Shown piece by piece: positions 8,854 to 16,446 of a stretch of DNA of 64,000 nt. Position numbers and translations under genes: made by a program. The stretch is taken from contig JAKVOU010000001.1 of the NCBI GenBank assembly GCA_022482625.1, positions 3,210,784 to 3,274,783 on the forward strand. The letters are read 5' to 3'. This DNA is from Spirochaetia bacterium (GTDB lineage Bacteria; Spirochaetota; Spirochaetia; Sphaerochaetales; Sphaerochaetaceae). Below the pieces are notes generated by a model. The model searched no databases. It was not told the DNA's origin and saw nothing but the letters and a program-made list of their open reading frames with translations. Position 1 is the stretch's first letter; the number at the start of each line of letters is the position of its first letter.

Positions 8854-9864
8854 TTACAAGGTTGCCACGGAATTCCTTTCAATGAGGGTAGGTGCGAATG
8901 CATAATCACGGATTTGCTGTACCTGTTCTCCTTCGATGAGCCTGATGATGGTGCCCGCAGCAAAATTTCCCATTGCTTCCACCGGGTTGTCAATCGTAGT
9001 CAGTCCGGGAGTCACCAGTCGGGAAAAGGGTATGTTGTCGAATCCCGTCACTGATATGTCCTTGGGAATACTGAGGCCGGCTTCCTGCAGGATCTGTATG
9101 GTTCCCAAGGCAATAAGGTCGTTGGCACAGATGATACAGGTAATCTGGCTGTTGTTGCCATCCAGAATCTTTCTGGTAGCAACTCTTCCGCCCTCCATCG
9201 TATAGTCACAATGCAGTACCAGTTCTGGAATGAGCGGAATATGGTGGCTTGCCAATGAATCTTCGAAACCCAGCAACCTTTGAGAAGCGGAAAAGACCGA
9301 TTCTGGGCCTGCAAGATATGCAAATTTCCTGTGTCCGTTGTCCACAAGGAAATCAGTCATCATCTTCATTCCTTGCTTTTGCTTTACGTGTATGCAGATG
9401 GCATTGTCTGCATCTCGCTGGTTATCTATGTAGATTACCGGAACATGGATGCTGTCGATCAGTTTCATCGTCTTGCTTCCGGCATGGTAGTTGTTGTAGA
9501 TGATACCTGCTACATAGTTGTCTTTCAGCCGTCTCAGATTCCTGTATTCATCTTCGCCGTCATTGTCGGAGTTGCAGAGGATGACGTCATATCCTTTTTC
9601 TCCGGCAGCTTTTCCGATACCTTTTGCCATCAATGCATAGAAAGGATTCGTGATATCAGGGACGATCAAGCCGATTGAAGTGTTTTTCTTCGTTACCATG
9701 CTACGTGCGACAGCATTTGGATTATAGCCGGTCTGTTCTATTACCTGCAGTACCTTATCCCTGGTTTCCTTGCTCATGCCGAAGGGAACCTTGTTCAATA
9801 CACGGGATACAGTGGCAGGTGATACATTTGACAGTCGTGCTACATCTTTGATCGTCATGTTCAT
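8854..9864 (-). CDS. LacI family transcriptional regulator
   Basis: A 336-residue regulator. Residues 3-50 form the LacI helix-turn-helix (TIKDVARLSNVSPATVSRVLNK) with the hinge helix NPNAVARSM; the rest is a periplasmic-binding-protein-like sugar-sensing domain (IGLIVPDITNPFYALMAKGI; VTGFDNIPFSRLVTPGLTTID). It is divergent from the ribokinase-like gene, and a palindromic AAAACGTTTT lies between them, so it most likely represses that gene and perhaps itself in response to a pentose or nucleoside sugar. The effector is not identifiable. Two closely spaced ATGs exist; either is possible. Confidence 0.9.
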   Translation of the reverse strand: MNMTIKDVARLSNVSPATVSRVLNKVPFGMSKETRDKVLQVIEQTGYNPNAVARSMVTKKNTSIGLIVPDITNPFYALMAKGIGKAAGEKGYDVILCNSDNDGEDEYRNLRRLKDNYVAGIIYNNYHAGSKTMKLIDSIHVPVIYIDNQRDADNAICIHVKQKQGMKMMTDFLVDNGHRKFAYLAGPESVFSASQRLLGFEDSLASHHIPLIPELVLHCDYTMEGGRVATRKILDGNNSQITCIICANDLIALGTIQILQEAGLSIPKDISVTGFDNIPFSRLVTPGLTTIDNPVEAMGNFAAGTIIRLIEGEQVQQIRDYAFAPTLIERNSVATL

Positions 9865-9927
9865 GTCCAGCAGTATACCATGTACCTAATTATTGGTAAA
9901 TCGATTTCTTAAAATATATCTAATATG

Positions 9928-9955
9928 TTGACAATATTCCATTAAATGGTAGAAT
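9928..9955 (+). promoter_or_regulatory. Promoter of the ribokinase-like gene
   Basis: TTGACA (9928-9933), 16 bases, then TAGAAT (9950-9955). The -35 box is perfect. The start point would be near 9962, just upstream of the palindromic operator. Confidence 0.6.
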
Positions 9956-9972
9956 TAATCTTATAAATAACG

Positions 9973-9982
9973 AAAACGTTTT
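9973..9982. promoter_or_regulatory. Putative LacI-family operator
   Basis: AAAACGTTTT is a perfect palindrome with the central CG typical of LacI-family operators. It sits about 10 bases after the predicted start point of the + promoter, where a bound repressor would block the polymerase. The adjacent LacI-type gene is the obvious binder. Confidence 0.5.
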
Positions 9983-10028
9983 ACCAACTGTGGCATGACT
10001 GCGGTATGGTAACAGCCGGGAGGCTCTG

Positions 10029-10943
10029 ATGAAACTTGTCAACTTCGGATCGATGAACATAGACAATACCTATAGGGTTGAGGAATTCCTCAGACCAGGG
10101 GAAACAAAGTCCGCTTTGAGGCTTGATGTCTATTGCGGTGGCAAAGGGCTCAACCAGTCCATTGCTGCTGCAAAAGCCGGATGTACGGTCTGGCATGCAG
10201 CCCTGCTGGGACAAGGAGCAAAAATGCTCAAAGACAAATTGGATGAAAATGGAGTTGATACACATCTGCTCAAGCCGGCTGAGGGAAAAAGCGGGCATAC
10301 GGTAATCCAGGTCGATGCACATGGACAGAACTGCATCCTGCTGTATGGGGGTGTCAACAAGCAGCTTACCAAAGACTTTGTCGATGAAGCACTGCAGGCC
10401 TGCAGTGCAGAAGATGTGGTACTTGTCCAAAATGAAACCAATATGGTTGCCTATATCATTGAAAAGGCCAGCAGCATGGGTATGAGGGTAGCTTTCAATG
10501 CATCTCCGATTACGGAAGAGCTGCTGGGATATCCCTTTGACAAAGTAACCTGGCTGTTTATCAATGAAGTGGAAGGCGCTTGCCTTACCGGAAGTGAAGA
10601 TGCGGATGAAATCCTTGCAATCCTTGGCAAACGCTATCCGCAGTGCAGGATACTGCTGACTCTTGGCAAGCACGGTGCTGTCTACCAGGCAGATGGGAAA
10701 ATGACAAGGATTGGCATTTTCCCTGTTCCTGTCGTAGATACTACTTCTGCAGGAGATACTTTTACAGGATACTTCCTGCAAGCCATGATGGACGGGCTTT
10801 CTCCTTATGACTGCCTGCTTCGTGCGACGGTGGCAAGTACGCTTTGCGTGCAGAGGCCGGGAGCTGCAGATTCCATTCCGTTGCGAGACGAAGTGGAAAA
10901 AGCCATGGAACAAAAAACCTTCGGGCAGATGGTTCTTGCATAA
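10029..10943 (+). CDS. Ribokinase-like PfkB family carbohydrate kinase
   Basis: A 304-residue cytoplasmic sugar kinase. The N-terminal substrate motif GGKGLNQ is at about residues 37-43, and the C-terminal PfkB signature DTTSAGDTFTGYF is at about 236-248 and contains the catalytic Asp; the second motif residues TS replace the more common VG. Ribokinases phosphorylate the 5-OH of ribose; the N-x-G-x-x-x-N-x-D start (NFGSMNIDNTYRV) fits ribokinase better than fructokinase. GGGAGG lies a few bases before the ATG. Regulation is probably by the divergent LacI-type repressor through the site at 9973. There is no neighbouring sugar transporter. Confidence 0.88.
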   Translation: MKLVNFGSMNIDNTYRVEEFLRPGETKSALRLDVYCGGKGLNQSIAAAKAGCTVWHAALLGQGAKMLKDKLDENGVDTHLLKPAEGKSGHTVIQVDAHGQNCILLYGGVNKQLTKDFVDEALQACSAEDVVLVQNETNMVAYIIEKASSMGMRVAFNASPITEELLGYPFDKVTWLFINEVEGACLTGSEDADEILAILGKRYPQCRILLTLGKHGAVYQADGKMTRIGIFPVPVVDTTSAGDTFTGYFLQAMMDGLSPYDCLLRATVASTLCVQRPGAADSIPLRDEVEKAMEQKTFGQMVLA

Positions 10944-10967
10944 AGGAACTGAGACGATGCTTTTTCC

Positions 10968-12278
10968 TCAGTCGGCTGACAGCCTGTATTGCCGACAATT
11001 GATGGAAAGGAAAGTAAATTCTACGGCATATGCAGCAAGGTAGGCCAAGGAGGCTATGTATACGCCTGAGGTCTGTATGAGCTGCGGCGTGATGAATATG
11101 GCTGCCAGCATGGTGCAGATATTCAATATCACGCCGATGGTAATGGTTACCGTATGTCTTTCAGCTACAAGCAGACCTCTGAACCAAGCAATCTGTCCCG
11201 AAAGGAATGGGAGCAGGCCCATCAGTGCCAAGGAGGCAGGCAAAAAGACCAACAAGTCACCAGGAACTCCTGAAATCCTGACGAACCAGAGTCGCCATAA
11301 TGGTTTGCAGAAATAGACGAGCAGGAAAAAAAGTTCTGTCACGACTGCTACGGCAAGGGCAAAGTTCCTTACTATGGTATAAGTCTTCTTTTTTATTTCG
11401 GCAACGACTATTTCCTGCACCGATTGCGTCACTGAGGTGTAGAGGCTTATATAAGCCAACAGGACCGGCCAGATTGCCAAGGACTGCACTGGTGCCGTCC
11501 CAAGGGTAATGCCATAGTTGAGGATTGGACGGACTCCCAAGGTAACAGTCGAAGTAATGGCAAGCGGAATATAGAAACGTACGGTCTGATGATAGCTCAT
11601 AGTATCTGTGCCGTCCGTATCCTTCAGGTCTTTCACTATCGGCCTTGCAAAAAAATAAGCTGCAATAGTCCCGATAGTGACTCCACAAGCAAGTGTTACG
11701 CTGCCCAGTATTGCTCCTGAGAAAGGTTTGAAGATCATGCCGAGCGTCAGGATGACTCCTGCACTTGCCAATCTGATATACATGATATAAGGGACTTGCT
11801 TCGAGCGTTCGTGCTTGATCATGACACCTTGCCATAAGCGCCTGTAGCCGATGACAGGGGCCCATGGCAACATGATGACAAAACAGTAGTATGAATGGGT
11901 GAGCAATTCCTCAGGAAGGTTCATGAGCCTTACCGATACAAAGAAAAAAACAGCAGGTATGCATAGGAAAAGATGGATTGACAAAGTAATGAGTGCCAGA
12001 TGGTTCATTACCTTCAGGATCTTTCTGTAAGAGCCAAGGCTTCCTGAAAGGGCTGTGCCGGCAGAAAGCATCTGTACGACAGGGCCTTCGATCATGAGAG
12101 CGAGGGCAAAGGAAAAACCGAAACATGCAAGTTCTTCCGTTGCATTTGGCAACCGTGTGATTGCTGCGGTAATCGCCGGTTGTTCCAATGCCATGACGAC
12201 CCACATGACGGCCAGCGGTACCCAGAGGTAAAACAGTTTTTTCTTTGTCAGGTCCATGGAGGGAGTGTACTCTCTCAC
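10968..12278 (-). CDS. Polytopic membrane protein, MATE/ANKH-like
   Basis: About 430 residues with roughly twelve hydrophobic segments. The opening (KKKLFYLWVPLAVMWVVMALEQPAITAAITRLPNA) and the ESPxVQMLSAGTALS-like segment (IEGPVVQMLSAGTALS) are those of bacterial proteins often labelled ANKH-like within the MOP (MATE/flippase) superfamily. The substrate is unknown. The frame opens at a GTG (12278); an internal ATG at 12257 is also possible, and neither has a strong Shine-Dalgarno. It is convergent with the ribokinase-like gene, 24 bases away, and divergent from the DUF364 gene. Confidence 0.7.
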   Translation of the reverse strand: MREYTPSMDLTKKKLFYLWVPLAVMWVVMALEQPAITAAITRLPNATEELACFGFSFALALMIEGPVVQMLSAGTALSGSLGSYRKILKVMNHLALITLSIHLFLCIPAVFFFVSVRLMNLPEELLTHSYYCFVIMLPWAPVIGYRRLWQGVMIKHERSKQVPYIMYIRLASAGVILTLGMIFKPFSGAILGSVTLACGVTIGTIAAYFFARPIVKDLKDTDGTDTMSYHQTVRFYIPLAITSTVTLGVRPILNYGITLGTAPVQSLAIWPVLLAYISLYTSVTQSVQEIVVAEIKKKTYTIVRNFALAVAVVTELFFLLVYFCKPLWRLWFVRISGVPGDLLVFLPASLALMGLLPFLSGQIAWFRGLLVAERHTVTITIGVILNICTMLAAIFITPQLIQTSGVYIASLAYLAAYAVEFTFLSINCRQYRLSAD

Positions 12279-12452
12279 AGATTTATTTTCTACCCATTTC
12301 CCCAGACTCCATTCCTTGTTTGGGTAACTCGGTTCTTGGGGATGGGTTTTGTACCTGTTTTTTGGGAATATTCGCTGTCCAAGAAAACAGTTGTCCTGAT
12401 TTTTTTCTGTACGGATGTTGCGTTCAGGCTACATCAATGTTATTCTTTGGGT

Positions 12453-13208
12453 ATGTTTGCATACTATAATAAGATTGTTTCCCTGCTTGCTGAAGAAGCG
12501 AGGAAGGCTACCATTGGAATGATTTCCATAGGTCTTGGCTATACCGCTGTCGTGCTCAATGACGGACGGTGTGGCCTGTGCTGTACCTTGAGGGATGAAA
12601 AACAAGGATGCATGCTTTGGAAAGATCCGGTTGCCTATGAGGGTGGAAATGCCTATCCCTTGCTGCAGACATTGACGGATGCCCGTTGCAGTGGCATTGG
12701 ACGGACTGTTGCCTTGGCTTTGGCAAATGCCCTTAACTATGAGTCTGCCATTGCATGCGGCAAAGACAAGGGAAGGCTGTTTGATGATTTGCAGCTGAAG
12801 GCCGGATCCAGACTTGCAATGGTCGGTTGTTTTGCTCCTGTGGTAAGCCAGCTTGAGGCAAAAGGTGTCAAAGTGATGATGTATGACAAAGGAAAGCATT
12901 TGGGGGAATCGGAGGCATTCTTCAATTTTGCCTCTTCAGAAGCAGATGCCATAATCCTGACGGCAACAAGTTTCATCAACGGAACTTTTTGTGATGTCCT
13001 TGATGCCTTGGTCCCCAGCATGGCACCGATAGCGGTGCTCGGTCCTTCGACTCTTATGATTCCTGCACTTTATGCAGGTACCAATGTCAAGATCTTGGGG
13101 GGGACTGTTCCGATGGATGTCGAGCAGGTTCTCATGGCTATACGGCATGGCAAGGGTACTGCTGAACTGCATCGCTATTCGTCAAAAGTCTATGCATGCC
13201 TGAGTTAA
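12453..13208 (+). CDS. DUF4213/DUF364 domain protein (putative metal-chelate binding)
   Basis: A 251-residue protein. The N-terminal part (about 1-75) matches DUF4213 (TIGMISIGLGYTAVVLND), and the C-terminal Rossmann-like part matches DUF364 (AMVGCFAPVVSQLEAKGVKVMMYDKGKH; AIILTATSFINGTFCDVL; LGPSTLMIPALYAGTNVKILGGT). The family is proposed to bind chelated metal, often next to metal transporters or cofactor genes; the reaction is unknown. The frame is open further upstream, but only from 12453 onward does it resemble the family, so I place the start there although its Shine-Dalgarno is weak. The intergenic stretch 12279-12452 holds no other gene. Confidence 0.75.
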   Translation: MFAYYNKIVSLLAEEARKATIGMISIGLGYTAVVLNDGRCGLCCTLRDEKQGCMLWKDPVAYEGGNAYPLLQTLTDARCSGIGRTVALALANALNYESAIACGKDKGRLFDDLQLKAGSRLAMVGCFAPVVSQLEAKGVKVMMYDKGKHLGESEAFFNFASSEADAIILTATSFINGTFCDVLDALVPSMAPIAVLGPSTLMIPALYAGTNVKILGGTVPMDVEQVLMAIRHGKGTAELHRYSSKVYACLS

Positions 13209-13233
13209 CCGGACATGGATTGAGAATTATAAT
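13205..13233 (+). promoter_or_regulatory. Promoter of the MBL-fold gene
   Basis: TTAACC (13205-13210), 17 bases, then a perfect TATAAT (13228-13233). It overlaps the stop region of the DUF364 gene and would give a leader of about 55 bases. Confidence 0.5.
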
Positions 13234-13296
13234 TTGCTATCCTGGAATTTCCTTGTTAACTTTGAGATATAGCAGATCATAGGAGGTCAGGCACGG

Positions 13297-14121
13297 ATGG
13301 ATACATGTACCATTCTGATGGAAAATACCAATACGGGGTTGAGTTCTGCTCTTGTTGAGCATGGACTGTCCTGTCTTATCGAAGCCCGTGGCATCAGATT
13401 CCTTTTCGATACGGGAGCAACCGGTAAGTTCCTGTTCAATGCACAGCTTGTCAACAAGGATCTTGGCGGAATCGATACGGTCGTGCTCAGCCATAGCCAT
13501 TTTGACCATAGTGGCGGCTTTAGGTTCGCGGCTGAACAATTGCCTGTCAAGCGTCTTGTTACAGGACCGGGATTCTTCAATCCGAAATACTCAGGGAAGG
13601 TGCCGCTCATCAGCTACCATGGCTGTGGCTTTGACCAGGATTTTCTTGCCAGCCATGGCATATCGCATGAAGTGGTGACTGACAGGCTCGAATTGGCAAA
13701 GGGACTTTTCGTAGTTTCTGGTTTTACCCGTTCATACCCGTTCGAGACGATAGACCGGAAATTTGTCCGTAAGGAAGGTGAAAAGATAGTAGCGGACGAC
13801 TTCCAGGATGAAGTAGCGCTTGTCTTGGAAAACGAAGTGTCACTGACTTTGTTCGTCGGCTGTTCACATCCGGGTATCCTCTCTATAGTCAAGGATGTCA
13901 ATACCCGTTTCAAGAAACCCGTAACACGCATCATAGGCGGGGCCCATCTGAACAAGGCACCGTATACCCGTCTGAACATGACCTGCAAGGAACTGTACAG
14001 GCTTGGGGTCCACCAGACTTTTTTCTGCCATTGCAGTGGAAATGTAATCACTACCATGCTCCAGGACCGAGACAAGGTATCAGCCTATTCCGTTTCTTGT
14101 GGAGATGAGATTATCCTTTGA
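13297..14121 (+). CDS. MBL-fold metallo-hydrolase (COG1237-like)
   Basis: A 274-residue protein with the metallo-beta-lactamase metal motif HSHFDHSGG at about residues 66-74 and a later His in GCSHPGILS and GGAHL. The opening (TILMENTN, LSSALVEHGLSCLIE, FDTGATGKFL) is typical of the COG1237 branch, which includes archaeal dihydropterin synthase-like enzymes and many uncharacterised bacterial members. Two metals are expected; the substrate is unknown. AGGAGG stands before the ATG. It has its own promoter and ends at a strong hairpin shared with cstA. Confidence 0.85.
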   Translation: MDTCTILMENTNTGLSSALVEHGLSCLIEARGIRFLFDTGATGKFLFNAQLVNKDLGGIDTVVLSHSHFDHSGGFRFAAEQLPVKRLVTGPGFFNPKYSGKVPLISYHGCGFDQDFLASHGISHEVVTDRLELAKGLFVVSGFTRSYPFETIDRKFVRKEGEKIVADDFQDEVALVLENEVSLTLFVGCSHPGILSIVKDVNTRFKKPVTRIIGGAHLNKAPYTRLNMTCKELYRLGVHQTFFCHCSGNVITTMLQDRDKVSAYSVSCGDEIIL

Positions 14122-14152
14122 TGGTAAATCTTTGACTGATACTGAAAATAAG

Positions 14153-14180
14153 CAGGCTGCAGCTTTTCTACTGCAGCCTG
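14153..14180. terminator. Bidirectional terminator hairpin between MBL gene and cstA
   Basis: A perfect 10-bp stem CAGGCTGCAG/CTGCAGCCTG (14153-14162/14171-14180) with an 8-base loop lies between two convergent genes. T-tracts on both sides are weak, so termination efficiency is uncertain. Confidence 0.6.
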
Positions 14181-14207
14181 TCTGTTTGACATAAGAAGTT
14201 TATCTTC

Positions 14208-15675
14208 CTAGCACATTGCCGGCATTTCCTGCAACTGCAATACTTTCTTGTCAAGAACAACTTTCTTGAGGAAAATAATCAGGCAGACTGCAGCGAAAAT
14301 CAATCCTACAGGGAATCCGATGCTGTTAGGGAGTTTGAATCCTTCCGGAGCAATCAGGATATAGTTTGTGGTGACGACTGTCATGAATACAGCAGGAATG
14401 ACACTCATGAGCCAACCCCATTTGGACTTTGCGTAGGTATACAGATATACTGAACCAGCCCAGAGGACAATCATTGCCAATGTCTGGTTTGACCAGCTGA
14501 AGTATCTCCAGATGACACCGAAGTTCATTTGGGACAGTGCAGCACCTACGATGAAAATAGGAACGGAAATCATCAGGCGCTTCATTGTGGATTCCTGGTC
14601 TATATTGAACCAGTCGGCAATCGTAAGACGTGCACTGCGGAATGCAGTATCACCGGAGGTGATAGGGCAGGCAATGACACCAAGCATGGCAAGGATACCA
14701 CCGACCATGCCAAGTGTGCCGGTTGAAATCTCATAGACTACGGAACCTGCGCCGCCGGGGCCATTGTATGCTGTCTGCAATGCGGTCGGGTTTTTATAGA
14801 ATGCACAGCCGGCTGCTGCCCAAACAAGGGCGATGACACCTTCACAGACCATTGCGCCGTAGAAAATCTTTCTACCGTTTGCTTCAGGATTGAAACAACG
14901 TGCCATCAAAGGTGACTGAGTAGAGTGGAATCCTGAAATTGCGCCGCAAGCCACTGTAATGAACATGAACGGGAATATCAGTTTGTGGTCAGGATGTACA
15001 TTCGTAAAAGTAATCTCAGGCATATGATATGCACCATGGGCAATTCCTGCAAAGATACCGCCGATGATTCCTACTGCCATGATAATCAGCACGATGCCGA
15101 ACACCGGATAAACCTTGCCGATGATTTTGTCAACAGGAAACATTGTTGCCATGATGTAGTAGATGAGAACGACCAAAAGCCAGAAATTCTGACTGCCGAT
15201 GAAACCTTTTGTCGGTGTCAATTTGAAGAGCAATCCTGCCGGACCGGTCATGAAGACTGTTCCTACGAAAATCAGCAGGACGACAGAGAAGACTCTCATG
15301 ACGTTTTTCATCTGAGGACCAAGGTACGTTCCAGTTACTTCTGAAATTGAAGCGCCTCTGTTCCTTTCACTGAGCATGCCGGAAAGATAATCATGTACAC
15401 CACCGGCGAAAATAGTACCCAGACAAATCCACAGGAAAAACCTGCGGTCCCCACATTGCACCTGCAATGGCACCGAAAATGGGCCCGAGGCCAGCAATGT
15501 TCAGCAACTGTACGAGGAAGACTTTCCACGTAGGCAACAGTATGTAGTCTACATCGTCTTCCATGGCAATTGCAGGTGTCCGCCTGTCATCGGGTCCGAA
15601 AACTTTTTCTACGAACTTGCCATAGGTTAGGTATCCTATGATCAGGACAGCCAAAGCAATAAAGAATGAAATCAT
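14208..15675 (-). pseudogene. cstA: Carbon starvation protein CstA, split by a one-base frameshift
   Basis: CstA-family proteins are multi-pass inner-membrane transporters for pyruvate or peptides. The start at 15675 has a perfect AGGAGG (M-I-S-F-F-I-A-L). The first part reads to NIAGLGPIFGAIAGAMWGPQV, then leaves the family sequence. The family resumes in the -1 frame as FLWICLGTIFAGGVHDYLSGM and continues undamaged to the stop. The break falls at the five-A run 15436-15440 (T5 on the coding strand); removing one T restores a single frame of about 488 residues. The rest shows no decay, so an assembly error, a very recent mutation or slippage on the T run are all possible. Confidence 0.85.
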
Positions 15676-15696
15676 TACGATCCTCCTAACTTGCAT

Positions 15697-16073
15697 TCAG
15701 TCTAATAGCAGAATTTCGTTTTGTATAGTCCACAGTAAACAGGTTTTGTGTAGTAATAACAAGCTTTTTGTTTTACTATTTTTGTATTGATAGCTTATAA
15801 ATGGTTATAATAATTGCAATTAATGGATAATAAAATATTAAGACCTTCCATAGAAAATATTATGGTTTGTTAGAAAAATGCCAGGGATGTTGTCTGTCTG
15901 AGAAAGTATTGCAATGATTTGTTTCTGGAGGCAGACAATAGAAAATATAGCAGGCAGTTCAGCCTGGTTGCCGGTTCATTTCATCGACTGCTACTGTATT
16001 GCTGCGTGGTTGATGTTCCCTGTCATATGTTTATGGCTATCCCGAAATTTTTACTGCCATAAATCTGTTGTTG
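15697..16073. other. Intergenic, AT-rich, no supported gene
   Basis: Upstream region of cstA. On the minus strand TTGCAA-16-TAAGCT around 15800-15825 could be its promoter. A short open frame on the plus strand (15914-16111) has no ribosome-binding site and unlikely composition. The stretch ends at the T-run of the terminator described next. Confidence 0.4.
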
Positions 16074-16175
16074 AAAAAAAACATGACTCCCTGTCTGCAG
16101 GAGTCATGTAATAATAAGGAGGTTGTATGTTGGGAGAAAGCGAGCTGTTTGTCATTGCTCTGACTTTTCCCACAT
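16074..16175 (-). ncRNA. Candidate small RNA with anti-Shine-Dalgarno loop
   Basis: On the minus strand a perfect 10-bp hairpin ACATGACTCC/GGAGTCATGT (16109-16100/16090-16081, loop 9) is followed by eight Ts, a textbook intrinsic terminator, yet no protein gene lies upstream on that strand. A TATAAT stands at 16186-16181, which would start an RNA of about 100 bases. A TTGACA lies at 16214-16209, but its spacing to TATAAT is 22, so the promoter is not ideal. Just before the terminator the RNA would carry an unpaired CCUCCUUAUU, complementary to ribosome-binding sites, and further 5' UUUCUCCC. Strand assignment rests on the T-run. Confidence 0.4.
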
Positions 16176-16192
16176 GTTTGATTATAAGGTAA
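16127..16192 (+). CDS. Possible 21-residue leader peptide or small protein
   Basis: ATG preceded by AAGGAGG at seven bases, then 21 codons (starts MLGESELFVIALTF, ends CLIIR). The peptide is hydrophobic in its middle. The ribosome-binding site is strong, but the same bases are the CCUCC of the candidate antisense-strand RNA, so only one of the two readings may be real. No plus-strand promoter is evident close upstream. Confidence 0.25.
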   Translation: MLGESELFVIALTFPTCLIIR

Positions 16193-16381
16193 AGAATTTT
16201 CTAACTTATGTCAATAGACATGTTAATAAATATGTAAAAAAATTTTTATTTTTATATTTATTTATACTATAATAAAAAATAATACATTACTTATGACATT
16301 ATATAAAAAAGTATTGTTTTATTATCACTTGCTGTTACAAAATAATCATATTCCAAAGCTTTATGTGAGTCTGTCCTTGAC

Positions 16382-16410
16382 TTGACAAGATAGTCAGTAC
16401 TGAGTATATA
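16382..16410 (+). promoter_or_regulatory. Promoter of the PadR-methyltransferase gene
   Basis: A perfect TTGACA (16382-16387), a 17-base spacer and TATATA (16405-16410) make the best promoter in the window. The start point would be near 16417, about 30 bases before the ATG. It is embedded in the two palindromes listed next. Confidence 0.75.
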
Positions 16411-16433
16411 GTAGTCAGTACTGACTACTATAT
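16394..16433. promoter_or_regulatory. Tandem palindromic operators, probable PadR autoregulation
   Basis: The 10-base palindrome TCAGTACTGA occurs twice, centred 21-22 bases apart: at 16394-16403 inside the promoter spacer, and at 16415-16424 at the start point. The second copy is the core of a perfect 28-bp palindrome (16406-16433) that includes the -10 box. Two sites about two helical turns apart over a promoter directly before a PadR-type gene are the usual picture of negative autoregulation. The binding protein is inferred. Confidence 0.65.
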
Positions 16434-16446
16434 TTTGAGGCAATAT

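Noticed and set aside
9981-10913. A 310-codon open frame antisense to the ribokinase-like gene
   Set aside because: It mirrors the codons of a clear PfkB kinase, has no ribosome-binding site and no recognisable domain; its Cys/His-rich composition is typical of antisense frames in this window.
15391-15696. A separate small membrane protein for the N-terminal part of CstA
   Set aside because: Its sequence matches the first 80 residues of CstA exactly up to the frameshift, so it is one broken gene and not two.
15914-16111. A 65-codon plus-strand frame upstream of the PadR gene
   Set aside because: No ribosome-binding site, and it runs through the terminator hairpin of the other strand.
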